This document shows, in pieces, positions 7,801 to 15,135 of a stretch of DNA of 32,355 bases. Positions within the stretch are counted from its first letter, which is position 1. The number at the start of each line of letters is the position of its first letter. The position numbers and the translations under genes were made by a program. The DNA comes from Sediminispirochaeta sp964394395 (GTDB lineage Bacteria > Spirochaetota > Spirochaetia > DSM-16054 > Sediminispirochaetaceae): assembly GCA_964394395.1 (NCBI GenBank), contig CAYMWV010000018.1, positions 1-32,355 on the forward strand, in the 5' to 3' direction. Under the pieces are notes generated by a model that had not been told where the DNA came from, ran no database searches, and saw only the letters and a program-made list of their open reading frames with translations.

Positions 7801-9884
7801 AACGATAGGATCAGATCGTGGCTAACGCTTTTTTCCGGTAAGCCAAAAATCGTATACTGAAACCTGGTTCTCTTATCGATCAGCCAGGGACCACCCTTTT
7901 TTGGAGAGCTGATATTTCCCGAATCATCCACACTCCGGTAGGTGATCCGGTATTCATACAGTTTCCCCTCCTCTCCATTCAGTTCGATAGGGGATGCGTA
8001 GCTGCTCCACACATCCTTTTCTAATGCTAATCCTCCATCTGAAGGAGTGTCTGAGGCAGCGCTATTATTATCTGCCACCTGCTCAGTACCATACATCTTT
8101 TCATCAGAGGCTAAAAGAAGGGAGCTGAGCTTATACTCTACCGTACCCTCCCTGGTGGAGAAAGCTAATCGATTCTCCGAAACCGCTAACTCAGCATCCG
8201 GGGGAGCCAAAAGGTCCCAGGAGATGGACTTGCGCACCGGCGGATCGGAACGGTTACCCGCTGCATCCAGGGTGATAAAGGTGAGGTAAGCTGTATCCGC
8301 ACTGCCCCTGGGTAGAGAAAACAGCAGGGGAGAATCAATGAGAGGAGAACTTCCGTCAGGTATCCCCCCTTCCTCGCCGAAGGAGATGGTGTAGTGAATT
8401 CGGGAGGAGTCTTCACCCTCCTGAAGGGTTGCTCTAATCTGATATACCTCTTCATCAATCTTGTTGATTTCCACTACCGGTTCCCCGGGAGGAATTGTGT
8501 CGTAGGAAAGTAGCTCTCTCCTTTCTCTTCCCGAAACCCCTGTTTTGCTATAGGCGATGGCCCGCAGCTCAACGGCGCCCTGCTCTCCCCACTCGTTTGG
8601 ATCAACCAGGAAAGGCCGCCGGTATTTGAGGGCATAGCGGTCCGGGCTTGTTCCATTCAGGGTGTAGTAGATGGTCTCATCTTCCCCAGCCTCCAGGCTT
8701 ATTTCCATGGGATTGGAAAATGGGAGCGATTTGTTGAGACTCATTCGGGGTGAAGCCGGTCTACGGTTATCCATCACATAGAAGAACCGGTACTCTGGAG
8801 TGTATCCGGGAAGTTCTTGTTCCGGAGAAGAAGATTGCTCCCGGTTTTGCCTATCCTCGGGAGGGTAAAACCGGAGGGGGTGAAGACTGAGAGCTCCATC
8901 CAAGCCCTTAATGGTAAGGGAACCCCGGTTTATACGGGTAGGAGGAGCGGATTCTACGGTGGAGAAGCGTTCAATAGCGTCGGGAAGCTCAAATGCCAGG
9001 GCGTTGGAGTAGATCCCGCTGGCAGGAAGGAGAGAGTCTCCTTCAGGGTACTGGGCAAATACAACCTCACTGCGTACCGGTTCTTCCGATCCTATTGGAA
9101 GAGCTGCCACTTCGATTTTGGTAAGCCCCCGGGTCCGGATTAATAGGGGTTCCTGATAGGAAGCACCCATGATAACCGGGTCACTTCCGTCAATGGTGTA
9201 ACGAATCCATTGATATCCCTGGGTATCGATGTAGAAAAGCTGAGGATTAAGGAAAATTCCCGACACAGGACTAAGAATGGGGATATCACTGTCTGCTGAG
9301 TAGGGTTTCTCGAAATACCTTACCGTAATATCACTACGGTTTCCAGCTTCGTCCATCGAATAGGCTTCCACTTTTGTTATGGCCGATTGTCTATGCTGAA
9401 GGAGAAGATCATCTTTCTTCCAGAGCTGAAATGGGGGCGGACTTTTGCTATCCGACGGGTATTGGCGAAAAAAGGTTTTGCTCCCCTCCTCTGTTGGACT
9501 GAGGTTAAGACGATCTTCTCCATTTTTGAGGAGTAGAGGAGCCGGGGGCGGATTTTTATCGATAAGAAACAGGAACTTCTCTCCTCCCTCAAGAAGGAGC
9601 GTATAGCTTCGCTCTTCTCCCGGAAGAGCGGAGAGCAGGAAGCTCCCCTTATAGGCTTGAAATCCCTCATGGGAGGTTTCAGAGATCTCTAGCCGGTAGG
9701 AGAGCTCCTCCCCTGCCACGGGAAAGGAGACCTGAATATCACTGGCATAGCTTCCCGGTTCTGGCCAGATGGTGATCTCATTATCTGCGGTCTGGGAAAA
9801 AAGTGGAGCTGTACTGGAGAGCAGAAGGCAAAGGGTAGAAACAAGGAGAGCAAAAAAGGTGTTAACAGAACGACGGATATTCAT
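4887..9884 (-). CDS. Very large secreted protein: chitobiase-C-like/Ig-like repeats plus beta-helix
   Basis: The 1665-residue product has a signal peptide at about 1-31 (Arg-Arg, hydrophobic run, PLFSQ). The first ~1180 residues are serial beta-sandwich-like modules. Several look like the chitobiase/beta-hexosaminidase C-terminal repeat, for example YTIDGSDP near 228 and YYTLNGTSPD near 405. The signature D-x-AGNRS, or a close variant, recurs near 176, 538, 651, 858, 941 and 1168, usually before a strand ending in a Tyr/Phe/Trp-Asp turn. From about 1186 (YVASPTSGDAGDTVEARDG) to about 1620 the sequence resembles a right-handed parallel beta-helix with Asn/Ser-rich turns. No catalytic motif is recognised and no C-terminal anchor is evident. 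The start ATG abuts the stop of the phosphoribosyltransferase gene (TAGATG), so translation is probably coupled. An adhesin or surface/periplasmic scaffold role is a guess. Confidence 0.8.
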   Translation of the reverse strand: MNIRRSVNTFFALLVSTLCLLLSSTAPLFSQTADNEITIWPEPGSYASDIQVSFPVAGEELSYRLEISETSHEGFQAYKGSFLLSALPGEERSYTLLLEGGEKFLFLIDKNPPPAPLLLKNGEDRLNLSPTEEGSKTFFRQYPSDSKSPPPFQLWKKDDLLLQHRQSAITKVEAYSMDEAGNRSDITVRYFEKPYSADSDIPILSPVSGIFLNPQLFYIDTQGYQWIRYTIDGSDPVIMGASYQEPLLIRTRGLTKIEVAALPIGSEEPVRSEVVFAQYPEGDSLLPASGIYSNALAFELPDAIERFSTVESAPPTRINRGSLTIKGLDGALSLHPLRFYPPEDRQNREQSSSPEQELPGYTPEYRFFYVMDNRRPASPRMSLNKSLPFSNPMEISLEAGEDETIYYTLNGTSPDRYALKYRRPFLVDPNEWGEQGAVELRAIAYSKTGVSGRERRELLSYDTIPPGEPVVEINKIDEEVYQIRATLQEGEDSSRIHYTISFGEEGGIPDGSSPLIDSPLLFSLPRGSADTAYLTFITLDAAGNRSDPPVRKSISWDLLAPPDAELAVSENRLAFSTREGTVEYKLSSLLLASDEKMYGTEQVADNNSAASDTPSDGGLALEKDVWSSYASPIELNGEEGKLYEYRITYRSVDDSGNISSPKKGGPWLIDKRTRFQYTIFGLPEKSVSHDLILSFQHDLLTKVHLKLIREEIGSDQEPTILYNGQWEKQLLIEAETGKDYLYNLELYPYSAVTGTKGNLFEKSFRIDKKAPFFSLPESITTLYLNQKSSIRLSDLGVEHDNDELDQIWSMIIPEDKKRSASGSTPTKKSFYLHGRLLHPDGEIESTFSSGDGKYDLYFMVQDPRGNSTITTEPVNLLYDTTAPAPPSFRVEEKGASSEPWTLYPVPDDEDPVLTLLDGKGSPLKLDQPIYVEEGDSLSFYHMDRAGNRSAPVVYTPAGRALFKNGVLLASADADGEDGGSDLSFEDDPAPASGDTPTTPLVEGIPRYFWSGEDIRISPLNGKGTLRYELALGCEAGSVSSGSDILDEPINITAEEGEAFYVSLALALYERLGGEDKVLIRERYRFGIDRNAPIPPSVLGVEDSSYYRDDRTIRLFHEEPEVQSIRYRIIQGSQSDESSNQTNFLTYTDPIKIASRKGSFTNYALESYAVDEAGNRSDLVRYNFAIDKAVLYVASPTSGDAGDTVEARDGSRGKPYHSLEKALAEAQKGGMSTIILSTGEHQLSNPLLINEGELILKGGYTSLDWSRTEKLTALVSNNSFGKKPLFTLLGGSLALEQVSIDNLTSGGAILHQQGGQVRMKDVDIYQASGEVPVALSVSNGNLHFSDGTIRFGPLTKGVLIGIENGKGSFVSSTITGTSRSQDSTLIDVRRGNLSLDQTLVKPGAGNKITSLKLFESSLSLVNSFVRASDDDSRSTAVSLDNSDAYVLSSSLISGSRGRITFLLEAKQSILNMEKSLLLAGESDGTVQVSLENSSLTGNEMVFTAQNSRSSFLYGIQSSGSTIDLSRSIFFHKSGGDIITVDLKKSTLNLKESSFGIDPSGSAPLLQLLKSDGSSKLTATSSLFYRGPSVSFPRLFSDPSRLTSLQKRGNNSFLSLPEPLSASAVQEDRKLFDLWTYGSDGTETSSQHPVMEYPELYQMILMVDPVR

Positions 9885-10502
9885 CTACTTTTTCTCCAGC
9901 TGCAAAATCCTTCGAAGTATTCTTCCCACTTCCGGGTCCTCCTTCTCGTAATTGTCCCGGATCTCCTGGGAACTGAGCCCCACCATCTCATGGCTGTTGT
10001 AATGGATCCAGACATCATCCTCCGGGGTAGCTATTGCAATCTTTCTACAGAAAAAATCGGGCACCACCAAGGGTTCCTCTTCCAGGTATTGCAGATCCTT
10101 ATAGTCGTGAACCGCAACCTTGATATCTTCTCTGGGAATACCGTGGCGCATGATAACATCTGCCAGGTGATTAACGGTGTTCCCCGAATCAAAGATATCG
10201 TCAACGATAAGCACCTTATCACCGTTTCGCAGATATTCAGGATCGTAGGTCCATCCATCTATCATTACCTGGGTCTGCTCCTTGATATCAGAATAGCTTC
10301 TGGCCACCACAGCTGCATAGAAAACTGGTCGAGAATCCCTCTTTACCACCTTGAAATATTCACTAATCACATTTCCCAGATAGGCTCCACCCCGAAGAGA
10401 GAGATATATTACGTCGGGAATAAAGCCGGACTCCTCTATGGCATGGGCCAACTTGATGGAATTATTTCGAACCGTTGTATAGGGAATAAACTCTTTATGC
10501 AT
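9885..10502 (-). CDS. Purine phosphoribosyltransferase (hypoxanthine/xanthine-guanine type)
   Basis: Cytoplasmic type I phosphoribosyltransferase of 205 residues, predicted to join a purine base to PRPP for salvage. Seen: the PRPP-binding loop VLIVDDIFDSGNT at 97-109, an early loop YLSLRGGAYLG at 33-43, and VWIHYNSHE at 164-172 where xanthine-guanine enzymes carry the base-stacking Trp. The base specificity (hypoxanthine, guanine or xanthine) cannot be settled from this. The gene follows htrA by 19 bp and abuts the ATG of the large surface gene, so it is in the map-htrA operon, an odd place for a salvage enzyme. Plausible symbols are hpt or gpt, but neither is certain. Confidence 0.85.
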   Translation of the reverse strand: MHKEFIPYTTVRNNSIKLAHAIEESGFIPDVIYLSLRGGAYLGNVISEYFKVVKRDSRPVFYAAVVARSYSDIKEQTQVMIDGWTYDPEYLRNGDKVLIVDDIFDSGNTVNHLADVIMRHGIPREDIKVAVHDYKDLQYLEEEPLVVPDFFCRKIAIATPEDDVWIHYNSHEMVGLSSQEIRDNYEKEDPEVGRILRRILQLEKK

Positions 10503-10521
10503 TTGGCATCACCTCTCTCTA

Positions 10522-12018
10522 TTATCGTACTATACCGGCAAAGAATTCACTACCCTCTCTTTTATAATAGATCTTATATTCATCACTGGAGCTCTCATTT
10601 ATCGCTCGGTAAAAATCTTCCAAACTCTCAATCGTCTGTTCGTTGATCTGATAAATCAGATCGTAGGGACGAATTCCGGACATGTAAGCTTTTGTGCCCT
10701 TCTCAACCATGGCAGCAACCACCCCTTTCTCCCGGGAGGAGAGATCAAGCTCTTGTCGCAGATCATCAGAGATGGGGAGAATGGTAATTCCCGGCCACAA
10801 TTTACTCATCCGACCTGCAATCGCCTCGCTATCCTCCCGCTTTCCTATTCTGACCTCTTCAGTGATGGATTCTCCATACCTGATAAGGGAGAAATTTACC
10901 CTCGATCCGGCGGGCAGTTCACCAACCATCCGTATTAGATCGTCCCGGCTCCGTACCGCTTTCCCATCTATCGATATGATGTAGTCTCCAGGTTCTATCC
11001 CCCCTTTATCAGCGGGAGAGTCGATGTAGACATTGTGAATGAAAGCCCCCTTTCTCTTTTCAAGTCCCAGATCCTCTTCCATCCCCGGCATCAGGTCAGT
11101 AACGGTAACGCCAAGCCAGCCGTACTCTATCTCTCCTTTGTCAATAAAGTCATCAATGGCCCGTTTAGCATTGTTTATGGGGATGGCAAAGCCGAGCCCT
11201 ACACTGCCTCCGGTGGGGGCAGCAATCCAGGTATTGATTCCCACAACCTCACCCCGGATGTTTACCAGAGCGCCGCCGCTGTTACCCTGATTGATCGCCG
11301 CATCGGTTTGAATAAAATCGCTGATGTTGTTCTCGGGACCGCTTCTCCCCTTGGCGCTGACAATACCGGCGGTAACACTGGAAACAAATCCGAAGGGACT
11401 TCCCACGGCAAGAACCCAGTCCCCGATCTGCAGCTCCTCTGAATCGCCCAGATCAGCAATGGGTATCTCATCATCGGTGGTAAAAGAGACCATAGCAAGA
11501 TCCATTCTCTCATCCGCCCCAACCAACTGAGCCGGATATTCCCTGCCGTCGTTAAGCACTACCATGATTTCGTCCGCCTTGCCGGCCACGTGGTTATTGG
11601 TGAGTACGTAGTGATCATTCCTGTTGTTCCTCACAATAACCCCCGATCCAAGGCCCTGGCTGCGATATTCCCGCTCTTCAGGTCTGCTGTTTCCATTCTC
11701 CTGGTCAGGAAAGAGAAAATCCCAGGGCCAACCCCTGCTTTGGGGAAGGGATTGCTTTACCACTTCCACCACCCGAAGCTCTACAACTACCGGAAGTGCC
11801 TTGGCAGCTACAGAACGGAAAGAGTTCTGCAACTCTTCTATTGAAGCGGGTACGGTAATTGTTGATGAATCCTCCTGGGCGTAAGCTTGTTGATTTCCGG
11901 ATATCTTTGTTGAACAGCCGAAGGTTACCATGGAGAGAATAAATCCCATAATAAGTCCCACTAACAGAATATTGAAAACAAAGAATTTGCCTGAGTGAAA
12001 AAGTCCTTTCTCTTTCAT
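10522..12018 (-). CDS. htrA: HtrA/DegQ-family serine protease with two PDZ domains
   Basis: Envelope quality-control protease/chaperone. Counting from the second ATG: an N-terminal hydrophobic segment at about 12-35, a trypsin-like domain with the triad His143 (TNNHV), Asp173 (RMDLAMV) and Ser247 (GNSGGAL), PDZ1 at about 300-395 beginning GWLGV, and PDZ2 at about 408-495. The domain order and 498-residue length match DegP/DegQ. Two ATGs are adjacent (12021 and 12018); GGGGAG is only 2 bases from the first and 5 from the second, so 12018 is preferred. The hydrophobic segment ends in TFGC, a poor lipobox, so signal anchor or lipoprotein are both possible. The start lies 12 bp after the map stop; map-htrA adjacency is also found in treponemes (TP0841-TP0842), as I recall. 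Confidence 0.95.
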   Translation of the reverse strand: MKEKGLFHSGKFFVFNILLVGLIMGFILSMVTFGCSTKISGNQQAYAQEDSSTITVPASIEELQNSFRSVAAKALPVVVELRVVEVVKQSLPQSRGWPWDFLFPDQENGNSRPEEREYRSQGLGSGVIVRNNRNDHYVLTNNHVAGKADEIMVVLNDGREYPAQLVGADERMDLAMVSFTTDDEIPIADLGDSEELQIGDWVLAVGSPFGFVSSVTAGIVSAKGRSGPENNISDFIQTDAAINQGNSGGALVNIRGEVVGINTWIAAPTGGSVGLGFAIPINNAKRAIDDFIDKGEIEYGWLGVTVTDLMPGMEEDLGLEKRKGAFIHNVYIDSPADKGGIEPGDYIISIDGKAVRSRDDLIRMVGELPAGSRVNFSLIRYGESITEEVRIGKREDSEAIAGRMSKLWPGITILPISDDLRQELDLSSREKGVVAAMVEKGTKAYMSGIRPYDLIYQINEQTIESLEDFYRAINESSSDEYKIYYKREGSEFFAGIVR

Positions 12019-12030
12019 CATTTCTCCCCT

Positions 12031-12792
12031 TTAGAGATCGAGATCATCGAATTGGGTTAGTATCTGACTGCCGTTTTTCCCAATCGCAAGCGTATGCTCC
12101 CAATGGGCGGAACAGGAGCCATCTGCGGTCTCTACGGTCCAGTCATCTTCAAGTACCACTACATCTCCTGTTCCCAGGTTGATCATCGGTTCAATCGCAA
12201 TTACCATCCCCGGCTTTAACCGGGGGTTTGGCATCCTCCGTTTATAGTTGGGAACCTGAGGCTCCTCATGGGGGGAAAATCCCACTCCATGGCCGCAGTA
12301 ATCTTTTACCACCCCATATCCAAAGGCTTTAGCATGGTTCCAGACTGCGCCGCCGATATCATTGATCCTCTTTCCCATAACAGCCTCTTCAAGGGCAAGG
12401 TCGAGACAGACCCTGGTCTCTTTTATGAGTGTCAAGATCTCCGGCTTAACCCTGCCAACAGGAATGGTTCTGGCCATGTCACTGAAAAACCCGTTCAGGT
12501 TGACCCCCAAATCCAGGCTAACCACATCGCCATCTACAAGCCGACGTTTACCCGGGATACCGTGGATCACCTCTTTATTGACCGATACACAAAGGGCCGC
12601 CGGGTAGCCCATATAGTCGAGAAAAGCGGGAACTGCTTTATGTTTCGCAATAAAGCTTCTGGCAAACTTGTCCAATTCGGCGGTGCTGATTCCCACATCG
12701 ACCATTTTATCAAGTTCCAGATGGGTTTCTGCGCATATTCTGCAGGACTCCCGGATTCTGGAGATATCATCAGCTGTTTTCAGATTGATCAT
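12031..12792 (-). CDS. map: Methionine aminopeptidase, type I
   Basis: Removes the initiator Met from nascent proteins in the cytoplasm. The product is 253 residues, the usual type Ia length. All five metal ligands are visible: Asp94 (SLDLGV), Asp105 (FFSDMART), His168 (CGHGVG), Glu201 (AIEPMI) and Glu232 (HWEHT); the substrate-side His77 is in VIHGIPG. It is the first gene of the operon with htrA. No Shine-Dalgarno-like sequence precedes the ATG (the six bases before it are ACACCC), and the nearest promoter-like boxes would start the RNA at or within about 7 nt of the ATG, so the mRNA may be leaderless. Confidence 0.96.
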   Translation of the reverse strand: MINLKTADDISRIRESCRICAETHLELDKMVDVGISTAELDKFARSFIAKHKAVPAFLDYMGYPAALCVSVNKEVIHGIPGKRRLVDGDVVSLDLGVNLNGFFSDMARTIPVGRVKPEILTLIKETRVCLDLALEEAVMGKRINDIGGAVWNHAKAFGYGVVKDYCGHGVGFSPHEEPQVPNYKRRMPNPRLKPGMVIAIEPMINLGTGDVVVLEDDWTVETADGSCSAHWEHTLAIGKNGSQILTQFDDLDL

Positions 12793-12798
12793 GGGTGT

Positions 12799-12827
12799 AA
12801 CATACTAATATGAAGCCGTTCCATCAA
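12799..12827 (-). promoter_or_regulatory. Predicted promoter for map, possibly giving a leaderless mRNA
   Basis: Minus strand: -35 TTGATG at 12827-12822, a 17-bp spacer, and -10 TATGTT at 12804-12799, with the start codon at 12792. An overlapping alternative is TTGTCC (12834-12829), an 18-bp spacer and TATTAG (12810-12805). Either puts the RNA start within about 7 nt of the ATG. The alternative -35 overlaps the edge of the palindromic element. Confidence 0.4.
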
Positions 12828-12832
12828 GGGAC

Positions 12833-13061
12833 AAAAATTCTCAATTTGGCAAAACTAAGAGAAAATCCAATCGCAAAAAACATGATTCTGCTCGATAGCG
12901 TCGGTCGCCCAGCCGGGCAGGTGCGCAGCGCCGACCAGGCCAATGCGATGCTCCGCATAATCATGTTTTTTACATTGGATTTAACCTTTTTACTTGCCAA
13001 ATTGAGAATTTTTTTAACCTCCTCGGTTTTTTGTCGACCACTAATCGTGGTCGTCTCACAT
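12833..13061 (+). repeat. Composite palindromic element, copy 1
   Basis: This fills nearly all of the 274-bp gap between map and the upstream TPR gene. Perfect 20-bp outer arms AAAAATTCTCAATTTGGCAA (12833-12852) and the complement (12994-13013) enclose two inner pairs: AAATCCAAT/ATTGGATTT (12863-12871, 12974-12982) and AAAAAACATGATT/AATCATGTTTTTT (12875-12887, 12959-12971). The core begins CATGATTCTGCTCGATAGCG. After a T-rich spacer comes a 35-bp cassette (13027-13061) with a CGACCAC/GTGGTCG hairpin ending CTCACAT. The same modules in the same order form copy 2 at 20330-20132 on the other strand. No gene is seen inside. On the minus strand the big hairpin is followed by TTTTT and could terminate the nusB-TPR transcript. 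Confidence 0.75.
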
Positions 13062-13066
13062 CTGCA

Positions 13067-14716
13067 TTAATGATCAAGGGAAGATTTCAGACTTCGGGCT
13101 GAGGGATTATGGGGATCGATATCCAGGGCGAAGGAGAGCAGTTTTCTTGCCTCTTCCCGATTCCCGTATGATGCTTCATGTTCGGCCATTCGAAAATAAA
13201 TGGTACTTTTATGTTTTTTATCTTCCATTGGGACAGAGGAGAGCGCCTTGTTCAGCTCTCCAGAGAGGGATATTGCGTTTCCCAGCGCCCTGGAGATCAT
13301 TGCTGCGTTATAGGCCCCTTCCCACATGGTGTTGTCAGTGGCAAAACTGGTACGAAAGTGGTCCCGGGCCTCAAGCAGTTTGCCCTCCAGAGCGCTTTGT
13401 ACTCCCTTTGCAAAGATAATTTCTCCTGCTCTGCTCCCAGAGCCAGTGGGAATAGAGCTGATGAGCTGCCCTATTGATGCATAGTCTCTTAATCCATAGA
13501 AGAACCACACCCCATGAAGGAGGATGGGTGCTGGATCAGGAAAGCTCTCCGCCAGCCTGAGGAGTTGATATCGATATCTATCGGGATAGACGTTTCCCCT
13601 GGTCATCTGCTCAATAAGTGAAGTGAAGGAGTCTTCTTCTATATCCTTATAGGCGCTGAGGAAGGGGTCAAGCTTCTTATACTCCTTTCTTGAATAGAAA
13701 AAGAGAATGGCATTGCGCAAAAAATCCTGGTTGTCCTGAAAGTGCTGGAGTGCGGGAGTAAGATAATCCACTTCCGGAGTCTCCACTATAATTTGAAGGT
13801 TAAGGTAGGGAATCCAGCTATAGTCGGGGAAGTATTCAAGAGCTTTCTCATATTCCTGGGCTGCTTCTTTCTTTCGGCGGGAAGCGAGAAAAATATCTGC
13901 TTTGAGAAGCATCTGTTCGGGCCGGGTAAAAAGGTCTTGTGATTCCAGAAGCTCTAAAGCTTTCCTGTACATGCCCCCATCAGCAAATAGGGAGAAAAGG
14001 GTTGGCAAAAACCCGTTAAGAAGTGCAGCTGTTTCCCTGTTTCTGATGGTATAAAGCTGTTCATCAAGGAGTGTTTCAGCAAAGCTGATCGCCTCCTCTT
14101 CCCTTCCTGACAATAATAAGCAGATAATAAGATCAATTAGTAAAAGAGGGGAGCTGTTATCCCTGACCAGATCAACCATTACAGAGGCCTGACAAGTTGA
14201 TGGGTTGTCCATGTCCCAATCTTCACCAATAGAGGCTTTCCAAATCAGCTCCGATGACACAGCTTGAGAAAAGGGAAGTGTTCCTTCCCCAAATGGCCGC
14301 AGAGCCTTTTCGGCTTCCTCAAACCGCTCCTGACGTAAAAGAGAAAAAGCTAAGAGGGTAGCCAGATCCTCTCTCCCCGGAAGCTCCATGGTTCCCTTTC
14401 TGCCAACAGATTCAAGGAGAGTAAAATGTTCGCTTATTTCCCCAATCTGCATCGCCCGCTTGGCCAAAGAGAGAAAGTCTCCAGCGGTGTCACTCTCCCT
14501 TAAGCGCTCTTTTATCAGAGGAGAAACTTCATCAATTGCGCCTAACTGAATAAGACGGTCAATTTCGGCATAGGAGAAGGGTTTTTCAGGTGTGGTCGTC
14601 TTTTCATTGATCCGGTCTGAACGATTGATCCGGAACGCCTGAATGGATAAAAAAAGAACTGCCAGGAAAAGGATAAGTACAAGTAGTGCAAGAACCTTGT
14701 CAGAAAATGCTTTCAT
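13067..14716 (-). CDS. Membrane-anchored TPR-repeat protein
   Basis: The 549-residue product has a Met-Lys start, a hydrophobic anchor at about 8-27 (VLALLVLILFLAVLFLSIQAF), and then an all-helical region of TPR-like pairs to the end. The clearest is the last, with AEHEASYGNREEARKLLSFA followed by LDIDPHNPSAR. It most likely faces the periplasm from the inner membrane and holds protein partners; no catalytic motif is seen. The ATG overlaps the nusB stop by 4 bp (ATGA), so translation is coupled to nusB. The gene ends 6 bp from a palindromic element. The family is not recognised beyond the repeats. Confidence 0.75.
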   Translation of the reverse strand: MKAFSDKVLALLVLILFLAVLFLSIQAFRINRSDRINEKTTTPEKPFSYAEIDRLIQLGAIDEVSPLIKERLRESDTAGDFLSLAKRAMQIGEISEHFTLLESVGRKGTMELPGREDLATLLAFSLLRQERFEEAEKALRPFGEGTLPFSQAVSSELIWKASIGEDWDMDNPSTCQASVMVDLVRDNSSPLLLIDLIICLLLSGREEEAISFAETLLDEQLYTIRNRETAALLNGFLPTLFSLFADGGMYRKALELLESQDLFTRPEQMLLKADIFLASRRKKEAAQEYEKALEYFPDYSWIPYLNLQIIVETPEVDYLTPALQHFQDNQDFLRNAILFFYSRKEYKKLDPFLSAYKDIEEDSFTSLIEQMTRGNVYPDRYRYQLLRLAESFPDPAPILLHGVWFFYGLRDYASIGQLISSIPTGSGSRAGEIIFAKGVQSALEGKLLEARDHFRTSFATDNTMWEGAYNAAMISRALGNAISLSGELNKALSSVPMEDKKHKSTIYFRMAEHEASYGNREEARKLLSFALDIDPHNPSARSLKSSLDH

Positions 14717-15135
14717 GGCTCATTCCGATCTCTCCTGATGGAATCAAGGATTCCGTTCACAAAGCGGTAGGAATCTTCACCTCCAAACTCCCGGGCAATC
14801 TCCACTGCTTCATCAATAACCACAGAACTGGGAACATCGGGCTGGAATAGCAGTTCGTAACTGCCGAGGCGAAGAATGGCCAAATCAACCTTTGATAATC
14901 TTGTAAAATCCCAATGTTCAAGCTTTTTTCTAATTTCCTCATCAAGGGTTTCCCGATTTTCCAGAACACCAGAGATCAGCATGGATGAAAAGGTTCTGGT
15001 CTGCCGATCCAATTTCTCCTGCCGTTCCTCTCCCAGCCAATGGAACATCAGCAACTCTTCTAGAGAAGCAGTGTGGAACTCACAGCTGTAGATACCCTGA
15101 AATGCAAGAATCCTCGCTTTCCGCCGTGATCCCAT
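14713..15135 (-). CDS. nusB: Transcription antitermination factor NusB
   Basis: RNA-binding all-helical protein that acts with NusE (S10) at boxA to allow processive rRNA transcription. The product is 140 residues, the usual size. Seen: the basic N-terminal helix MGSRRKARILAFQGIYSCEF, which binds RNA, and the conserved C-terminal half LSKVDLAILRLGSYELLF, VVIDEAVEIAREFG and FVNGILDSI. The ATG overlaps the parvulin stop (TAATG), and its own stop overlaps the next ATG, so it lies in the middle of a coupled run. Confidence 0.95.
   Translation of the reverse strand: MGSRRKARILAFQGIYSCEFHTASLEELLMFHWLGEERQEKLDRQTRTFSSMLISGVLENRETLDEEIRKKLEHWDFTRLSKVDLAILRLGSYELLFQPDVPSSVVIDEAVEIAREFGGEDSYRFVNGILDSIRRDRNEP

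Noticed and set aside
11915..12018. HtrA as a lipoprotein (Cys after TFG)
   Set aside because: Position -3 is Thr and -2 is Phe, a poor lipobox even by spirochaete rules; a signal anchor explains the segment equally well.
12793..13066. CRISPR or IS element in the repeat-rich gaps
   Set aside because: There are no regularly spaced repeats and no transposase frame; the gaps contain nested palindromes instead.
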